In this document: positions 1-8,623 of the stretch, piece by piece
Layout of the letters: each line of letters starts with the position of its first letter
Numbering within the stretch: position 1 is the stretch's first letter
DNA from: Alicyclobacillus sp.
Lineage (GTDB): Bacteria; Bacillota; Bacilli; Alicyclobacillales; Alicyclobacillaceae
Length of the DNA stretch: 54,524 nucleotides
Reading direction: 5' to 3'
NCBI GenBank assembly: GCA_023512635.1
Contig: JAILZF010000002.1
Coordinates: 1 to 54,524, forward strand
The notes under the pieces: generated by a model
What the model was told of the DNA's origin: nothing
Database searches by the model: none
What the model saw: only the letters and a program-made list of their open reading frames with translations
Made by a program: the position numbers and the translations under genes

Positions 1-1
1 C

Positions 2-187
2 GTGGAAACATGCCCGGTGGACGCGATTCACGAAGGGGACGATCAGTACTATATCGATCCCGATACGTGCATTGACTGCGGGGCTTGCGAGGCGGTATGC
101 CCTGTGTCAGCGATTTTTCATGAGGACTTTGTACCGGAAGAAGAACGCTCTTTTATCGAGAAAAACCGCGCCTTTTTTCAAAAATAA
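2..187 (+). CDS. Ferredoxin, C-terminal part (5' truncated by window edge)
   Basis: Small soluble electron carrier of the bacterial 7Fe/8Fe ferredoxin type. Only the last 61 residues or so are here: the frame is open to the left edge, so the GTG at base 2 is an internal valine and not the start. Visible are the end of the first cluster motif (TCPVDAI) and a complete second motif CIDCGACEAVCP, which would ligate a [4Fe-4S] cluster, followed by an acidic, helical tail typical of Bacillus ferredoxins. The gene converges on the MFS gene, with a 12-bp inverted repeat between them. The family call is secure; the redox partner is unknown. Confidence 0.93.
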   Translation: METCPVDAIHEGDDQYYIDPDTCIDCGACEAVCPVSAIFHEDFVPEEERSFIEKNRAFFQK

Positions 188-253
188 CTTCATCCTCGCC
201 TTTGTGCGAGGTTGCGTGGATACACGCCCGGTGTGTACCGCACCGTAGCCAGC

Positions 254-300
254 CAACCGGCCCCTCGGACCTGTTCAGCACAGGCCGCAGGGGCCGGTTG
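254..300. terminator. Inverted repeat between converging genes, possible bidirectional terminator
   Basis: The arms caaccggcccct and aggggccggttg are perfect 12-base complements with a 23-base centre that can itself pair (cctg/cagg). It lies between the ends of the ferredoxin gene and the MFS gene. There is no clear T run on either side, so the terminator role is inferred from position and stem strength. Confidence 0.45.
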
Positions 301-311
301 CTACGCTCTGG

Positions 312-1547
312 TTAGGCGGCCGTCGGCAAGCGGGATGAGTTTTGCCGGCGCGCGCGCCAAAGCAAGGCAAAACTGCCTAACTGAACAAACCCAAGGCAAG
401 CAGCCAAGACAGTTATGGCCCGCACCGAGGGTTGCAGCGCCGCAACAGCCAGAAACACACCTACCCCCGCCACACGGCCAGCGTTTTCAAACGCCTCGCG
501 CACCACCACGTGTCCCGCTACCTCGTGGACGCGGCTGTGCGCCATGCCGGCCGCAGTGTCCACCACCACAGACTGCAAAGGGGCTAAAAACAACGGGAGG
601 CTGGCGGCTGCGCCTGCGCCATACCCCCAAAGGGTGCGCGGGGTCAACGGCAGCCAAAACAGACAGGCGGTTAACGCCATCCCGACTGCCCCCAATCCCA
701 AAACCATCAAACGATTGGCAGGCCGCACCCAGCGGCTGACGGCCGTGTAGGACAGGGCTGACAAGACACCCTGTAACAAAAGGAACTCGCCCACTCGCAA
801 CTCACTGCCGGTGGCCACGTACATCAGCAGGCCAATCAAAAAGACAAACACCCCTTCCCGCAAGCCGTAGACACTGCATCCCCAGAGGGTCGAGCGCCAC
901 GCTGGATGTTGCCGCCAACCGTGACCCCACACGCGCCGCCACGGCACAGCCGGCAAGTGATGCGGCGGGATGCGCCAGCTGACCGCTGCCGCCAACACAA
1001 ACAACGCCAAGGACACGCCGAACAGAACGTGGTAACCCGTCAACCCGCCTAGCCGGTCTTCCGACTGCACCAGTGCCCCGGCCAATGGCGGTGCGACCAT
1101 GCCGGCCACAGCACTGGCGAGGCCGTTCAGCCCGTAAAACCGGTCACGCCGTTCCGAGTCGATGCTGACCAATCCAATTATATGGAATCCAAACCAGTAA
1201 AACCCGCCGGCCACACCGAGCAGCGCTCCCAATGCTCCGGGCACGCGGGCAGCGGCACGGCCGCCAGCAAACACCAACCCGTAAAACAAGACATGCAACA
1301 GCACACCTGTCTGCAAAGCCCGTGTGACTCCGCGCACTTGAGCCAACCGGCTGGCAGCGAGAAACGCCCCTGGCATGGCAGCGTACAGGGTTAGGTTGTA
1401 CCATCCAAGCGCCGTCCACCGGCGATCGACCTTCCATAAAAACACGTTGACAAATACGTTGGACAGGGCAATGGACAGCGCCACCAGCGCACTCACCATG
1501 AGCAAGCGGCGCGTTTCGGCGCTTAAACCGGCGCCCGCAACGCGCAT
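312..1547 (-). CDS. Major facilitator superfamily transporter
   Basis: A 411-residue, strongly hydrophobic protein of about 12 predicted membrane segments split by a charged central loop (near residues 190-215, with the sequence SWRIPPHHLPAVPWRR), which is the usual MFS layout and length. It would sit in the cytoplasmic membrane and move a small solute by secondary transport; the substrate cannot be read from sequence. The ATG is preceded by AGGAGGTGAGGGG, a strong ribosome binding site at good spacing. It lies 18 bases downstream of the small secreted-protein gene on the same strand and is probably cotranscribed with it. No specific MFS subfamily signature was recognised. Confidence 0.85.
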   Translation of the reverse strand: MRVAGAGLSAETRRLLMVSALVALSIALSNVFVNVFLWKVDRRWTALGWYNLTLYAAMPGAFLAASRLAQVRGVTRALQTGVLLHVLFYGLVFAGGRAAARVPGALGALLGVAGGFYWFGFHIIGLVSIDSERRDRFYGLNGLASAVAGMVAPPLAGALVQSEDRLGGLTGYHVLFGVSLALFVLAAAVSWRIPPHHLPAVPWRRVWGHGWRQHPAWRSTLWGCSVYGLREGVFVFLIGLLMYVATGSELRVGEFLLLQGVLSALSYTAVSRWVRPANRLMVLGLGAVGMALTACLFWLPLTPRTLWGYGAGAAASLPLFLAPLQSVVVDTAAGMAHSRVHEVAGHVVVREAFENAGRVAGVGVFLAVAALQPSVRAITVLAACLGFVQLGSFALLWRARRQNSSRLPTAA

Positions 1548-1565
1548 CCCCTCACCTCCTGACGG

Positions 1566-2030
1566 TTAACGCAGCCGCTGCAACACCTCAACAGGCGCAA
1601 GAAAATACGACTGCGAAACCGGTTCATACACCCGGCCGTCTTCTGTGAGATAGAGTGTGTGGCTGGCTTCTCCGTTGCGCTTGTAGAGCACCAAAGCCCC
1701 GCTGAAGCGGCTGCTGCTCGGCTGGGTCAAGGGCGCGGCCGCCAATGCCTGCAACATGGGCCGCAGCTGGTGACTTTCCCCGCGCCGCCACACGCGCACC
1801 GGTTGACTGTCCCCTAGGTGGGCAAACCAACCCACGGCCCCTGTGTCACTCCAAACGATGGGGGCAACGCCCGCCAAGGTCGCTGGGGGCGAGGTTTCTG
1901 CAGCTTCTGACGCAGCGGCCGTTGCCGAACGCACTGGGCGAGCGGCCGACCAGGGAGTAGTGGCCGAGGTTAAGCAAAACAGCGCAGCAGCCAACGCCAT
2001 CCCTGCTCGCATGCGGTCGATATGCCGCAT
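1566..2030 (-). CDS. Small secreted protein of unknown function
   Basis: A 154-residue protein with an N-terminal signal peptide: a short basic segment (MRHIDRMRAG), a hydrophobic core (MALAAALFCLTSATT) and a likely signal-peptidase site after small residues. The mature part has no motif I recognise; it is mixed alpha/beta in look and ends in a segment rich in Val, Leu and Tyr. The ORF track opens far upstream, but AAAGGAGG lies 6 bases before the ATG at 2030, which decides the start; the ATG at 2036 touches the ribosome binding site. It lies between the PBP gene and the MFS gene on the same strand. Function not assigned. Confidence 0.65.
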   Translation of the reverse strand: MRHIDRMRAGMALAAALFCLTSATTPWSAARPVRSATAAASEAAETSPPATLAGVAPIVWSDTGAVGWFAHLGDSQPVRVWRRGESHQLRPMLQALAAAPLTQPSSSRFSGALVLYKRNGEASHTLYLTEDGRVYEPVSQSYFLAPVEVLQRLR

Positions 2031-2200
2031 CCCCATCCTCCTTTCTGCCAGCGTTGACCGCCGTTTCCGGAGACAGACTCCAAAGGTTGGGCGGCCCAGC
2101 AAAGGTAGTGTACCCAGAGCAACAGGGAGGCACTCCGTACCTCGGGTCTTTTTGTGCCGGCAGATTATCGCGCTCGCCTGTGCCAGCGGAAACTCGACTC

Positions 2201-4354
2201 TCAAGCTTCATCTGACCGTTCTGGCGCAGGGCGGGCCAGGGCTTGCGCAGTGGGCAAGGTATACGCCGGGCAACGGAACCAACCGCCCGGGACATAGGCA
2301 TCCGTCCATTGGGTTGCCGGAAAAAACTCATGATGTTCTTTAAAGTAAGCGTCAAACAACTGGCGGGCAATGGGTACGGCCGTCTCACCAGACTCGCCGC
2401 CGCCGGGGACCATGACAGCCACCGCCACTTGCGGGTGGTCTGCCGGGGCGTAACCGACAAACAACGACACGTCGACCCTTCCCTGCCCCAGTTGAGCCGT
2501 TCCCGTCTTGCCGGCTGCCCGGTACGGGGCGTTTGCAAAGCTTTTGTAAGCGGTGCCGCCGGGCTTGTTGCAAGCGGCGTACATCCCCGCTTGGATGACG
2601 CGCAGGTTAGCGGGGTGCAAAGCTACCTGCGCCTGCACCTTCACAGGCACCACTTGACCTTGCCCGGAAGCCGGGCTCGTGCCTGGTGGATACACCGCCT
2701 TGAGGACGTGCGGTTGCAGTCGCTTGCCGCCGTTGGCCAATGTCATGGCGTACACAGCGAGCTGCATGGGGGTGAACTGCTGGGACTGGCCAATGGCGGC
2801 TATCGCGTTGTTGTACAGCAAGCCATGGTTGGGAAACTGGCCATGCTCTCGCAGGCTGGCTTCAGCCTGATGCAATGGGTACGGAACCTGGATGCCGCCG
2901 CGCGTTGAATCCCCGTCATAAAACACCCCTTTTTGTTCCCCTGGCAAGTCAATGCCGGTCAGCTGCCCAAGACCAAAGCGTTCTTCCCAAGCAAACAAGG
3001 TATTCAGTCCGCGCACGTGATCAGTGGTCAACCAGTGGTGCAGGGTGGTGTGCTCGGGCAAGCTGTTGTTCCACCAGTGAGCCATCCACATCCCTACATG
3101 GTACATATAAGTATCACACGACACCTGCAGGGCCCGGACAGGGTCCACCCGTCCGTGCCCCCCTGGCATCCAGTCTTTGCGCGTGTCGTTTCCAACCTCT
3201 GCGTACCCCGGATCGGGCAAGGTGGTGGACGGGCGAATGACTCCAGTTTCTAAGGCGGCCAAGAGATTGACCGGTTTCACGGTGGAACCCGGGTAATGGA
3301 AGCTGGCAATGGCGTGGTTCACCGTCGGGGTCAGGGACGGGTTCCAAATGTAGTTCCAATACTGGCGGACCTGTTTTGGCTGGGTAAACCACTGTGGGTT
3401 GTAGTAAGGGTAGCTGACCAGCGCCAACACGCCACCGTCGCGCGGGTCGAGCATGACCACATCCGCTTCTTTCGGGTCGTAATGATACTTGGCGCGGACG
3501 TAGGCCAATTCGTCCACCACAATCTGCTGAGCCTCGGCTTGCAAGTGGGCGTCCAGGGTTAACTGCAGCGAGTTCCCCGCCTGCGGAGCGGGATCGAGCC
3601 CAAAATCGTGAATCGGCACGCCGCGGCTGTTGGTCTCCACCACGCGATCTCCCGGTAAGCCGCGCAACAGGGATTCGTACTGTTTTTCCACGCCGTCTTT
3701 GCCGAGCCACTGGTCAGGCAGATAGGTATAGTGGTCTTTCTGTTTGGCGGCGTTGATATCGGCCTCGGTTGGCAAGCGCACGTACCCCAAGACGTGATCC
3801 GCCAGGTCACCGTACGGGTACGCGCGCTGCGGGATGACCTCGACACTCACGCCGGGCAGGTCCGACTGGTGCTCGCGCACAAACGCTACTTGCCGGGTGT
3901 TGGCGTTGGCCAACAGGGTGATGACGGTCTGCCCAGGGTTTTTGTGTTGCATCAGAGCGAGCAGCTCAGCAGGCCGCATGTCGCAGACGGGGGCTAACAA
4001 CGCGGCCATCGCGGCATAGTCTTGCGTGGCTTTGCGCAGCCGCGTTAAGCGGATGGTGAACGAAGGCTGGTCATAGGCCAACAACAAGCCATGGGTGTCG
4101 TAAATCCAGCCGCGCGACGGCAACACGGGGACGTGTGTCAGCATCGAGGTGCTGGCCTGGGCACGAAACTCTTCGCCGCGGGCAATCTGCAGGTAACCAA
4201 GGCGCAAGACCAGCACTGAGAGCGACACAAAGACCATGCCGTACATCCAGTGAATACGCCCGTACTTAGGGTTTTCACCTTGGTTTCCTGGGTTTCCACC
4301 AGACGTCAGGCGCAAGGCGAGGGGGGCTTGCCGCTTGGCCCGCGTCAAGCGCAC
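2201..4354 (-). CDS. Class B penicillin-binding protein (PBP2-type peptidoglycan transpeptidase)
   Basis: D,D-transpeptidase that cross-links peptidoglycan outside the membrane, anchored by one N-terminal segment (MVFVSLSVLVLRLGYLQIA). The dimerisation domain (around RGWIYDTHGLLLA) is followed by a transpeptidase domain with all three active-site motifs: STVK (acyl-serine), SCD in place of the usual SxN, and KTGT near the C terminus. SCD rather than SCN occurs in Bacillus homologues. No PASTA domains follow, so a PbpA/MrdA-like enzyme fits better than SpoVD. The start is uncertain: the track's ATG at 4528 would overlap nfo. I chose the GTG at 4354, which has AGGGGAG 11 bases upstream and gives 717 residues. 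A role in elongation or sporulation cannot be decided. Confidence 0.88.
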   Translation of the reverse strand: MRLTRAKRQAPLALRLTSGGNPGNQGENPKYGRIHWMYGMVFVSLSVLVLRLGYLQIARGEEFRAQASTSMLTHVPVLPSRGWIYDTHGLLLAYDQPSFTIRLTRLRKATQDYAAMAALLAPVCDMRPAELLALMQHKNPGQTVITLLANANTRQVAFVREHQSDLPGVSVEVIPQRAYPYGDLADHVLGYVRLPTEADINAAKQKDHYTYLPDQWLGKDGVEKQYESLLRGLPGDRVVETNSRGVPIHDFGLDPAPQAGNSLQLTLDAHLQAEAQQIVVDELAYVRAKYHYDPKEADVVMLDPRDGGVLALVSYPYYNPQWFTQPKQVRQYWNYIWNPSLTPTVNHAIASFHYPGSTVKPVNLLAALETGVIRPSTTLPDPGYAEVGNDTRKDWMPGGHGRVDPVRALQVSCDTYMYHVGMWMAHWWNNSLPEHTTLHHWLTTDHVRGLNTLFAWEERFGLGQLTGIDLPGEQKGVFYDGDSTRGGIQVPYPLHQAEASLREHGQFPNHGLLYNNAIAAIGQSQQFTPMQLAVYAMTLANGGKRLQPHVLKAVYPPGTSPASGQGQVVPVKVQAQVALHPANLRVIQAGMYAACNKPGGTAYKSFANAPYRAAGKTGTAQLGQGRVDVSLFVGYAPADHPQVAVAVMVPGGGESGETAVPIARQLFDAYFKEHHEFFPATQWTDAYVPGGWFRCPAYTLPTAQALARPAPERSDEA

Positions 4355-4384
4355 CTGCCCCGCCGCTCCCCTGCCGCTGCCCCA

Positions 4385-4457
4385 GGCAAACCAAGTCGAC
4401 AGCCTGGTTGCCGACTTGGCCAGCCACCGGCTGTATCCTGAGGCAGCCTGGTTTGCC
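4385..4457. repeat. Two overlapping inverted repeats between the PBP gene and nfo
   Basis: CCAAGTCG (4391-4398) pairs with CGACTTGG (4412-4419), and GGCAAACCA (4385-4393) pairs with TGGTTTGCC (4449-4457). The two stems share bases 4391-4393, so only one could form fully at a time. The stretch lies in the divergent intergenic region, in the leader of the PBP gene if my start is right. Confidence 0.4.
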
Positions 4458-4480
4458 CGCCTCGGCAAAGCTGGTATGCT
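4452..4480 (+). promoter_or_regulatory. Candidate sigma-A promoter for nfo
   Basis: A -35-like TTGCCC (4453-4458) is followed at 16 bases by TATGCT (4475-4480), which also has an extended -10 TGG in front. It ends 30 bases before the nfo start codon. The match is fair, and the assignment is by eye. Confidence 0.4.
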
Positions 4481-4510
4481 GTTTCCGTAGGTTTGGGAAG
4501 GAGGATGTCC

Positions 4511-5389
4511 ATGTCTAGCGAACCCCACTCTGCACCTGACATATTGTTAGGAGCCAATGTGTCGGTTGCCAAAACCGGGTTGTTGGCAGCCGTAGAAGAA
4601 ACCATTTCCTATGGTGCGAACACGTACATGATCTATACCCGCAGCAACCGCGGAGGCAAAGCCCGGCCGATTACGGAGTTCCACCGCGACGAGGCTTTGG
4701 CCTTGATGCGCGAACACCAAATTGTCGATCCAGTGGTACACCTGTCTTATCTGGTCAATCTTGCCAGCCCTAAGCCTGACACGTGGGAGTACGGGCGCAT
4801 GGTCTTACAGGAAGAGATTGAACGAGTGGAGTACCTCGGCTTCCGCTATATCGTCTTTCACCCCGGCAGCCACGTGGGCGAAGGTGAGACGTACGCCATC
4901 GCGCGAATTGCCGAAGCCCTTAACGACATCTTGACGGGATCCGAGCGGTTAACACTGTGCTTGGAGACGATGGCTGGCGACGGTTCGAAGGTGGGGAATT
5001 CGCTGGAGGAAATCGCCGATATCATCAGTCGTGTGCGACATGCGGACAAGCTAGGGGTCTGTATTGACACCTGCCATAACTACAGCTATGGCTATGACGT
5101 GGTTCACGACTTTGACGGTTTTTTGCAGAAGTTTGACCAGGTCATTGGTTTGGAGCGGTTAAAAGTGGTCCACATCAATGACTCAAAGTACCCTATCGGT
5201 GCCCGCAAAGACCGTCATGCCAATGTGGGCGAAGGTACGCTAGGGTTGGCAGCGCTGCGTTACATCGTCCATCACGAGGCACTGCGCGGTATCCCACAAA
5301 TACTGGAAACCCCAGGGGGCAAGTACAAGGAGGAGATTGACCTCCTCCTCGGCCGCTCGACACAGGATGCAAACACAGGGGTATCCTGA
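4511..5389 (+). CDS. nfo: Endonuclease IV (AP endonuclease, deoxyribonuclease IV)
   Basis: Base-excision repair enzyme of the cytoplasm that cuts DNA 5' to abasic sites, using a trinuclear zinc centre in a TIM barrel. The metal-ligand blocks are present: HLSYLVNLAS, the HPGSHVGEG region, LETMAGDG, CIDTCHNYSYGYD, HINDSK and DRHANVGEGTLG, then LETPGG near the end. At 292 residues it has the usual family length. GGAAGGAGG lies 6 bases before the ATG at 4511; the upstream TTG and the ATG at 4505 are too close to that site. It is monocistronic in appearance, divergent from the PBP gene and followed by a GC-rich hairpin. Confidence 0.96.
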   Translation: MSSEPHSAPDILLGANVSVAKTGLLAAVEETISYGANTYMIYTRSNRGGKARPITEFHRDEALALMREHQIVDPVVHLSYLVNLASPKPDTWEYGRMVLQEEIERVEYLGFRYIVFHPGSHVGEGETYAIARIAEALNDILTGSERLTLCLETMAGDGSKVGNSLEEIADIISRVRHADKLGVCIDTCHNYSYGYDVVHDFDGFLQKFDQVIGLERLKVVHINDSKYPIGARKDRHANVGEGTLGLAALRYIVHHEALRGIPQILETPGGKYKEEIDLLLGRSTQDANTGVS

Positions 5390-5395
5390 ATCAGC

Positions 5396-5417
5396 CGGCC
5401 CGGCGGCTGCCGGGCCG
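5396..5417 (+). terminator. GC-rich hairpin after nfo
   Basis: cggcccggc and gccgggccg form a perfect 9-bp stem with a 4-base loop seven bases after the nfo stop codon. No T run follows, so intrinsic termination is possible but not clear. Confidence 0.4.
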
Positions 5418-5526
5418 CCCATTGCGCCCGCCGCAGGCCTCATCCCCTGACCCGGCAGCCGCCGGCCCTCCTCCCCGTGCGCCCGCATCGGATCCTTGCT
5501 GCTGACTAGACGAGGCACAGGTTTAC

Positions 5527-5581
5527 CTCTCCTTTCTCTTGGCCAAGCTGGTAGAGAGACTCGGTACGAGAGAAAGGAGAG
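5527..5581 (+). promoter_or_regulatory. Perfect inverted repeat that would mask the ribosome binding site of the LysM-3D gene
   Basis: ctctcctttctct (5527-5539) and agagaaaggagag (5569-5581) are exact 13-base complements. The right arm contains the AAAGGAG ribosome binding site of the gene that starts at 5588. In the transcript the stem would hide this site. A 29-base segment separates the arms. No known riboswitch consensus was recognised in the leader. Confidence 0.55.
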
Positions 5582-5587
5582 AAGGTT

Positions 5588-6469
5588 GTGAATCGACCGG
5601 ACTCAGGCAGGTTGACGGACAAGTTATCTGGCAAGTTATTCGCCGGCTTCACCAAGTTCACCGGCTTCACCGGCAGGTTGGCCGGCGTTGCAGGCGTCGT
5701 CATCAGGATTGCCGCCCCGTTGGCCGCTTGGACTGTGGGCGGCATGGTTGGCCGCTTCACCAGCGGCACAGGCACGTTCGCCCGGGCCCTGGCCGGGATG
5801 GCCGGTCAGTGGGCCGCCTGGGCGGCCGTCGCTTTGCCAACTCTGCCTGTGAGCGACGACGTCTTACCCAGTTATCCCCTGCGCGCCACGGCGGTGTACA
5901 CCGTGCAGCCGGGTGATACCCTGTGGACCCTATCGGATAAACTGGGGGTCCCTCTTGCACAATTGATTGCTGACAACCTGCTGACCAACCCTGACCACCT
6001 GTCCATCGGCCAGGTGTTAATCTATCACCCGCTGGTTCCACTCAGCACCCACCACCAGCCCCTAGAGGCGGCAACGCCCCTAGGTTTGCCGGCGCGTGGG
6101 CGCGACCCTGTGCAGTTTCTACCGCCCGGGACGCATGTACTGTACTGTACGTTAACAGCGTACACCGCCGGGTTTGAATCGACCGGCAAACGCCCGGGCG
6201 ATCCCGATTACGGCATCACGGCCACGGGCAAACGCGCAGCCGAAGGTGTCACCGTTGCGGTCGATCCGCGCGTCATCCCTTACGGTACCTGGCTGTACAT
6301 TCCTGGCTTAGGCTACCGTATCGCCCAAGACACCGGCGGGGCCATCACCGGGAACCACATCGACGTGTATTTCAATGACGTCGGCACCGCTCGTGATTTT
6401 GGCGTCAAGCGCAATGTCCCTGTGTATGTGCTGCCAACGCGCTTCAATCCAGGTAACCTTGGCGCTTAG
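5588..6469 (+). CDS. LysM and 3D-domain cell-wall protein
   Basis: Probable peptidoglycan-remodelling enzyme. Residues 1-95 are a Gly/Ala/Phe-rich region with hydrophobic stretches that could be a long signal or membrane segment. A LysM carbohydrate-binding module follows (about 103-146, VYTVQPGDTLWTL through LSIGQVLIYHP). The C-terminal 3D domain (about 188-285) has ITATGK, VAVDPRVIPYGTWLYIPG and the Asp-rich core AQDTGGAITGNHIDVYF. The name 3D comes from three conserved aspartates, and the D of ITATGK context, QDTGG and IDVYF fit the MltA/YabE/YocH-like double-psi beta-barrel. The GTG start has AAAGGAG at 8 bases. Lytic activity is inferred from family members. Confidence 0.85.
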   Translation: MNRPDSGRLTDKLSGKLFAGFTKFTGFTGRLAGVAGVVIRIAAPLAAWTVGGMVGRFTSGTGTFARALAGMAGQWAAWAAVALPTLPVSDDVLPSYPLRATAVYTVQPGDTLWTLSDKLGVPLAQLIADNLLTNPDHLSIGQVLIYHPLVPLSTHHQPLEAATPLGLPARGRDPVQFLPPGTHVLYCTLTAYTAGFESTGKRPGDPDYGITATGKRAAEGVTVAVDPRVIPYGTWLYIPGLGYRIAQDTGGAITGNHIDVYFNDVGTARDFGVKRNVPVYVLPTRFNPGNLGA

Positions 6470-6728
6470 CCGCCGGCTCCGTCCCAAGCCGGCGGCTGCG
6501 CACCTCGCCGGCCGCCCAGCACCCTAGCCAACAGAGCAGCAAGTAACACAGCAGCCACGGCCAAAACTTGAGCGAGAACCCATAGGCCAGCACAGCCAGA
6601 CTGCCCATCCCGACGGCCAACGTCGGCAACCAGGCGTTGCGTAACCAGTAGTACAAGGCAAACGGCAAGACAAACGAAAGCAGCGGCAATACGCCCGCAA
6701 TCCACGTCATCACGTGGTCAGACCACAC
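6444..6728 (-). CDS. Small integral membrane protein, unknown
   Basis: A 94-residue hydrophobic protein with about three membrane segments (VLPLLSFVLPFALYYWL, a central LAVGMGSLAVLAYG and WLLCYLLLCWLGCWAAG) and a basic C-terminal tail. I chose the GTG at 6728 because GGGAGG lies 9 bases upstream in a good position; the track's ATG at 6770 has no such site. Its 3' end overlaps the end of the LysM-3D gene by 26 bases on the opposite strand. No family was recognised and no function is proposed. Confidence 0.55.
   Translation of the reverse strand: MWSDHVMTWIAGVLPLLSFVLPFALYYWLRNAWLPTLAVGMGSLAVLAYGFSLKFWPWLLCYLLLCWLGCWAAGEVRSRRLGTEPAAKRQGYLD
6468..6497. terminator. Hairpin at the end of the LysM-3D gene
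   Basis: agccgccggct (6468-6478) and agccggcggct (6487-6497) are perfect 11-base complements with an 8-base loop, starting at the stop codon of the LysM-3D gene and lying inside the 3' coding end of the opposite gene. No T run; termination is inferred from position. Confidence 0.35.
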
Positions 6729-6845
6729 GACGATTCCTCCCAGATGCATACAAAGCGGCAGTCTCCGCATCAGCGGATGCCCCTTGAACCCATGCCGCCA
6801 GTAAGCTTAGAAACGGCCTGGACAGCGGTGGACGTTCCCTGCCAT

Positions 6846-8621
6846 CTAGACCCGGTAGCCTTCAGCCGCCAGGACCCGTCCCGCAATCGCACGCTTCAGC
6901 TGCCGGGTATTGACCGGTAGCACGTGACGCGTCAACTTGCGCACCAGCGCCAGGTGCGTGCGCAGTTCGTCGCCTGTCGCCAGTGCCGCCAACACCTCGT
7001 GGGCCCGCGCCACCACGCGATCCAAGGCGGTCCGGGCGTACACTCGCACCATGTCCACCATCGCCTCCGCCGGTTGGCCGCGGGTCAGGGCCTTACGGGT
7101 GCGCAGCAGGGCACTGTCCAAAGCATACACCTCCATCACCTGGTCAGCCAATGCCGCCAACACCTCTTGCTCCTCGCGCAGCGCCTGCTGCCACGTTTGA
7201 ACCGCCAAGCCGCCGGTCAGGAGAAACAGTTTTTTAGCCATCGCCAGGGCGTGCTCCTCCACCCCAAGCGGATCAGCCAGGTCAGGGTCGGGGAGCATCC
7301 CCATCAGCTCCTGCTGCAAGGCTTGCGCCGCAGACAGCAACGGCAACTCACCGCGCAGGGCTTTGCGCAACAACATGTCTGGAATGAGCAGGCGGTTGAT
7401 CTCGTTGGTTCCTTCAAAGATCCGGTTGATCCGGCTGTCCCTGTACATCCGCTCGACCGCATACTCCTGGATAAACCCGTATCCTCCGTGGATTTGAACG
7501 GCTTCATCCACCACCTCGTCCAAAGCCTCAGAGGCGTACACTTTATTGACCGAGCACTCCATCGCGTACTCGGCAATACCACGCGCCACCTGGCTGCCGT
7601 CCGCCCCCGCACTGAGCCCTGCCAATTGCCGGTCCATGTCTCCCGTGGTGCGGTAACACATACTCTCTGTCACAAAACAGCGGATCGCCATATCCGCCAA
7701 TTTTTGTTGAATAAGCGGGAACTCTGCAATCGCCTTGCCAAACTGGCGGCGCGTCAACGCATAGCGGGCCGACTCCGCCATCGCGGCTTTCATCGCCCCG
7801 ACGCAGCCAACGGCCAACTTATGCCGTCCCATGTTGAGGATATTGAACGCAATCACATGGCCTTTCCCTGCTTCGCCCAGCAGGTTCTCTGCCGGCACCA
7901 CCGCGTCCTCTAACAACAGCGGGCGCGTGGAGGACGCCTTGATGCCCATCTTCTTTTCCTCTGGGCCCGTCGAGACCCCAGGAAAACCGCGCTCCACGAT
8001 AAACGCCGAAAACTGCTCACCGTCAATCTTGGCGTACACGATAAACACATCTGCAAACGCCGCATTGGTGATAAACTGTTTGCTGCCGTTGAGCACGAAG
8101 GCCTTGCCGTCCGGTGTTTTGCGAGCCGTGGTGCGGGCGCTGAGCGCGTCCGAGCCAGACCCCGGTTCTGTCAGCGCATACGCCGCCACCAGCTCTCCGG
8201 TGGCCAAACCCGGCAGATACTTGCGCTTTTGCTCCTCTGAGCCAAAGTAAACAATCGGCAGTGTGCCGATGCCTGTATGCCCGCCCACGGTCAAGGCAAA
8301 CGAGCCGCCCCAGGTGATGTTTTCTGTAATCACCGCAGAGGCCACCTTGTCTGCCCCCAGGCCTCCGTACTCCTCAGGCACGTCTGCTGCCAACAAGCCG
8401 AGGTTCCCCAGCTTGCGCAGCAGCTGCAACGTCAGGTCCCAGTCCTGGTGCTCTAGCCGCTCTTGACAAGGGGCAATCTCCCCCTCTACAAATGCCCGTG
8501 TGGTCTGGGCAATCAAGTGGTGCTCCTGGGTGAAGTCCTCCGGGGTAAACACCAGCTCCGGTGCCGTGGGTCCGAGCAGGAACGCGCCGCTCCTCACCTG
8601 TTGCCCCATCTCCGCTGCCAT
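6846..8621 (-). CDS. fadE: Acyl-CoA dehydrogenase (FadE-type)
   Basis: Flavoenzyme for the first beta-oxidation step, acyl-CoA to trans-2-enoyl-CoA, passing electrons to ETF. The 591-residue length matches Bacillus FadE (YusJ), which carries a C-terminal extension beyond the 380-residue core. Visible blocks: YALTEPGSGSDA (FAD/substrate region), LNGSKQFITNA, QIHGGYGFIQEYAVERMYRDSRI and the FEGTNEI segment near the catalytic glutamate, followed by about 150 helical residues. The ATG has GGGGGAG just upstream and begins 2 bases after the fadA stop, so it is the last gene of a fadN-fadA-fadE operon. etfB and etfA, its likely electron acceptors, are encoded 23 kb away in this window. Confidence 0.93.
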   Translation of the reverse strand: MAAEMGQQVRSGAFLLGPTAPELVFTPEDFTQEHHLIAQTTRAFVEGEIAPCQERLEHQDWDLTLQLLRKLGNLGLLAADVPEEYGGLGADKVASAVITENITWGGSFALTVGGHTGIGTLPIVYFGSEEQKRKYLPGLATGELVAAYALTEPGSGSDALSARTTARKTPDGKAFVLNGSKQFITNAAFADVFIVYAKIDGEQFSAFIVERGFPGVSTGPEEKKMGIKASSTRPLLLEDAVVPAENLLGEAGKGHVIAFNILNMGRHKLAVGCVGAMKAAMAESARYALTRRQFGKAIAEFPLIQQKLADMAIRCFVTESMCYRTTGDMDRQLAGLSAGADGSQVARGIAEYAMECSVNKVYASEALDEVVDEAVQIHGGYGFIQEYAVERMYRDSRINRIFEGTNEINRLLIPDMLLRKALRGELPLLSAAQALQQELMGMLPDPDLADPLGVEEHALAMAKKLFLLTGGLAVQTWQQALREEQEVLAALADQVMEVYALDSALLRTRKALTRGQPAEAMVDMVRVYARTALDRVVARAHEVLAALATGDELRTHLALVRKLTRHVLPVNTRQLKRAIAGRVLAAEGYRV

Positions 8622-8623
8622 CC

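Noticed and set aside
5390-5587. ydaO/yuaA c-di-AMP riboswitch before the LysM-3D gene
   Set aside because: The conserved GGGGAACC and GGGGTGAAT-type core segments are absent; only the ribosome-site hairpin is visible.
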